Assembly: GCA_016208525.1 (NCBI GenBank)
Contig: JACQYJ010000039.1
Coordinates: 1,555 to 7,511, forward strand
Source: Deltaproteobacteria bacterium
GTDB lineage: Bacteria; Desulfobacterota; JAENJC01
Length of the DNA: 5,957 nt
Direction: 5' to 3'
Position numbers and translations under genes: made by a program. Shown piece by piece: positions 5,646-5,957 of this stretch (position 1 is the stretch's first letter; each line of letters starts with the position of its first letter). The notes beneath the pieces are model-generated. The model ran no database searches. It saw nothing but the letters and a program-made list of their open reading frames with translations, and was not told where the DNA came from.

Positions 5646-5957
5646 AACTATCCTCCAAGCTTGCTATCCGGGATTGAATCGGCGGGACCTCTTCGGGATT
5701 AATGTCGACATCAATTACCGTTGGTTTACCTGTTGCAATAATCCCGTCTATCATCTTTTTATTAATCTCCCCGGGTTTGGTAACCTTTACCCCCTGCGCG
5801 CCAAGGGCCTCTGCCATCTTTACAAAATCCACCCTTTGGAAACGCGATGCAAAGGCATCGGGAATGGATATCATCTTCCTTCCATGATAGATCATCCCGA
5901 AACCGGAATCGTTTAAGATTATCCATATCACCTGTTTATTATAATTCACTGCCGTCG
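5638..5957 (-). CDS. Thiamine-pyrophosphate enzyme, C-terminal end (acetolactate synthase-like; partial)
   Basis: The last ~106 codons of a gene that enters from the right edge. The visible part starts TAVNYNKQVIWIILNDSGFGMI, matching the end of the TPP/Mg2+-binding domain of the acetolactate synthase, carboligase and decarboxylase superfamily (NDSGFGMI in place of the usual NNxxxGMV). It then has VDFVKMAEALGAQGVKVTKP and PTVIDVDINPEEVPP, the usual C-terminal strand-helix units. The GDG half of the cofactor motif and the substrate-binding regions lie outside, so the reaction cannot be named. IlvB-type acetolactate synthase is one option, another carboligase or decarboxylase an equally fair one. 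An internal GTG at 5949 is not the real start, because the frame is open and homologous above it. The gene ends at TGA 5640-5638, 8 bases inside the next gene. Confidence 0.8.
   Translation of the reverse strand, partial: TAVNYNKQVIWIILNDSGFGMIYHGRKMISIPDAFASRFQRVDFVKMAEALGAQGVKVTKPGEINKKMIDGIIATGKPTVIDVDINPEEVPPIQSRIASLEDSYV
5651..5656 (-). promoter_or_regulatory. Ribosome binding site of the substrate-binding protein
   Basis: GGAGGA on the minus strand, 5 nt before ATG 5645, lies within the last codons of the TPP-enzyme gene. It fixes the start codon and supports translation as part of one transcript. Confidence 0.7.

Overview
The window is a run of minus-strand genes with no gap over about 120 bases. 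It has the look of a Gram-negative, free-living environmental bacterium, for example from Nitrospirota or the former Deltaproteobacteria. That guess rests on moderate GC, a signalling gene set of NtrB-like kinase plus HD-GYP regulator, and a CCCCCTTT...AAAGGGGG dispersed repeat of a type I associate with such genomes. No marker fixes the taxon.

Read in the direction of transcription (high to low coordinates), the order is: (1) the C-terminal end of a thiamine-pyrophosphate enzyme of the acetolactate-synthase type (5957-5638); (2) an exported substrate-binding protein of the ABC_sub_bind type, starting inside the end of gene 1; (3) an 82-bp palindromic MITE-like insertion with a 12-13 bp target duplication (4626-4731); (4) a membrane sensor histidine kinase (TM, sensor, TM, HAMP, GAF, HisKA, HATPase) that begins at a TTG and is cut by an in-frame TAG at 4129-4127; (5) a response regulator (REC, GAF, HD-GYP) whose start overlaps the kinase end; (6) the first 374 codons of polA, which runs off the left edge.

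Genes 2, 4 and 5 read as one signalling operon. A periplasmic binding protein may feed a membrane kinase, which would phosphorylate a regulator that degrades cyclic di-GMP. No transporter permease is present, so a sensory rather than transport role for the binding protein is possible.

The locus carries three separate lesions: the MITE between genes 2 and 4, the amber codon in the kinase sensor domain, and an apparent deletion at the kinase/regulator junction. The deletion would remove the last strand of the kinase ATPase domain and the first ~28 residues of the receiver domain, including its acidic pocket. This looks like a decaying or rewired two-component system, although assembly error must be excluded for the last two.

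polA appears to have its own promoter, placed so that its transcript could be leaderless. It carries a double palindromic repeat that is translated in frame between its nuclease and polymerase regions. Its proofreading motif I is degenerate.
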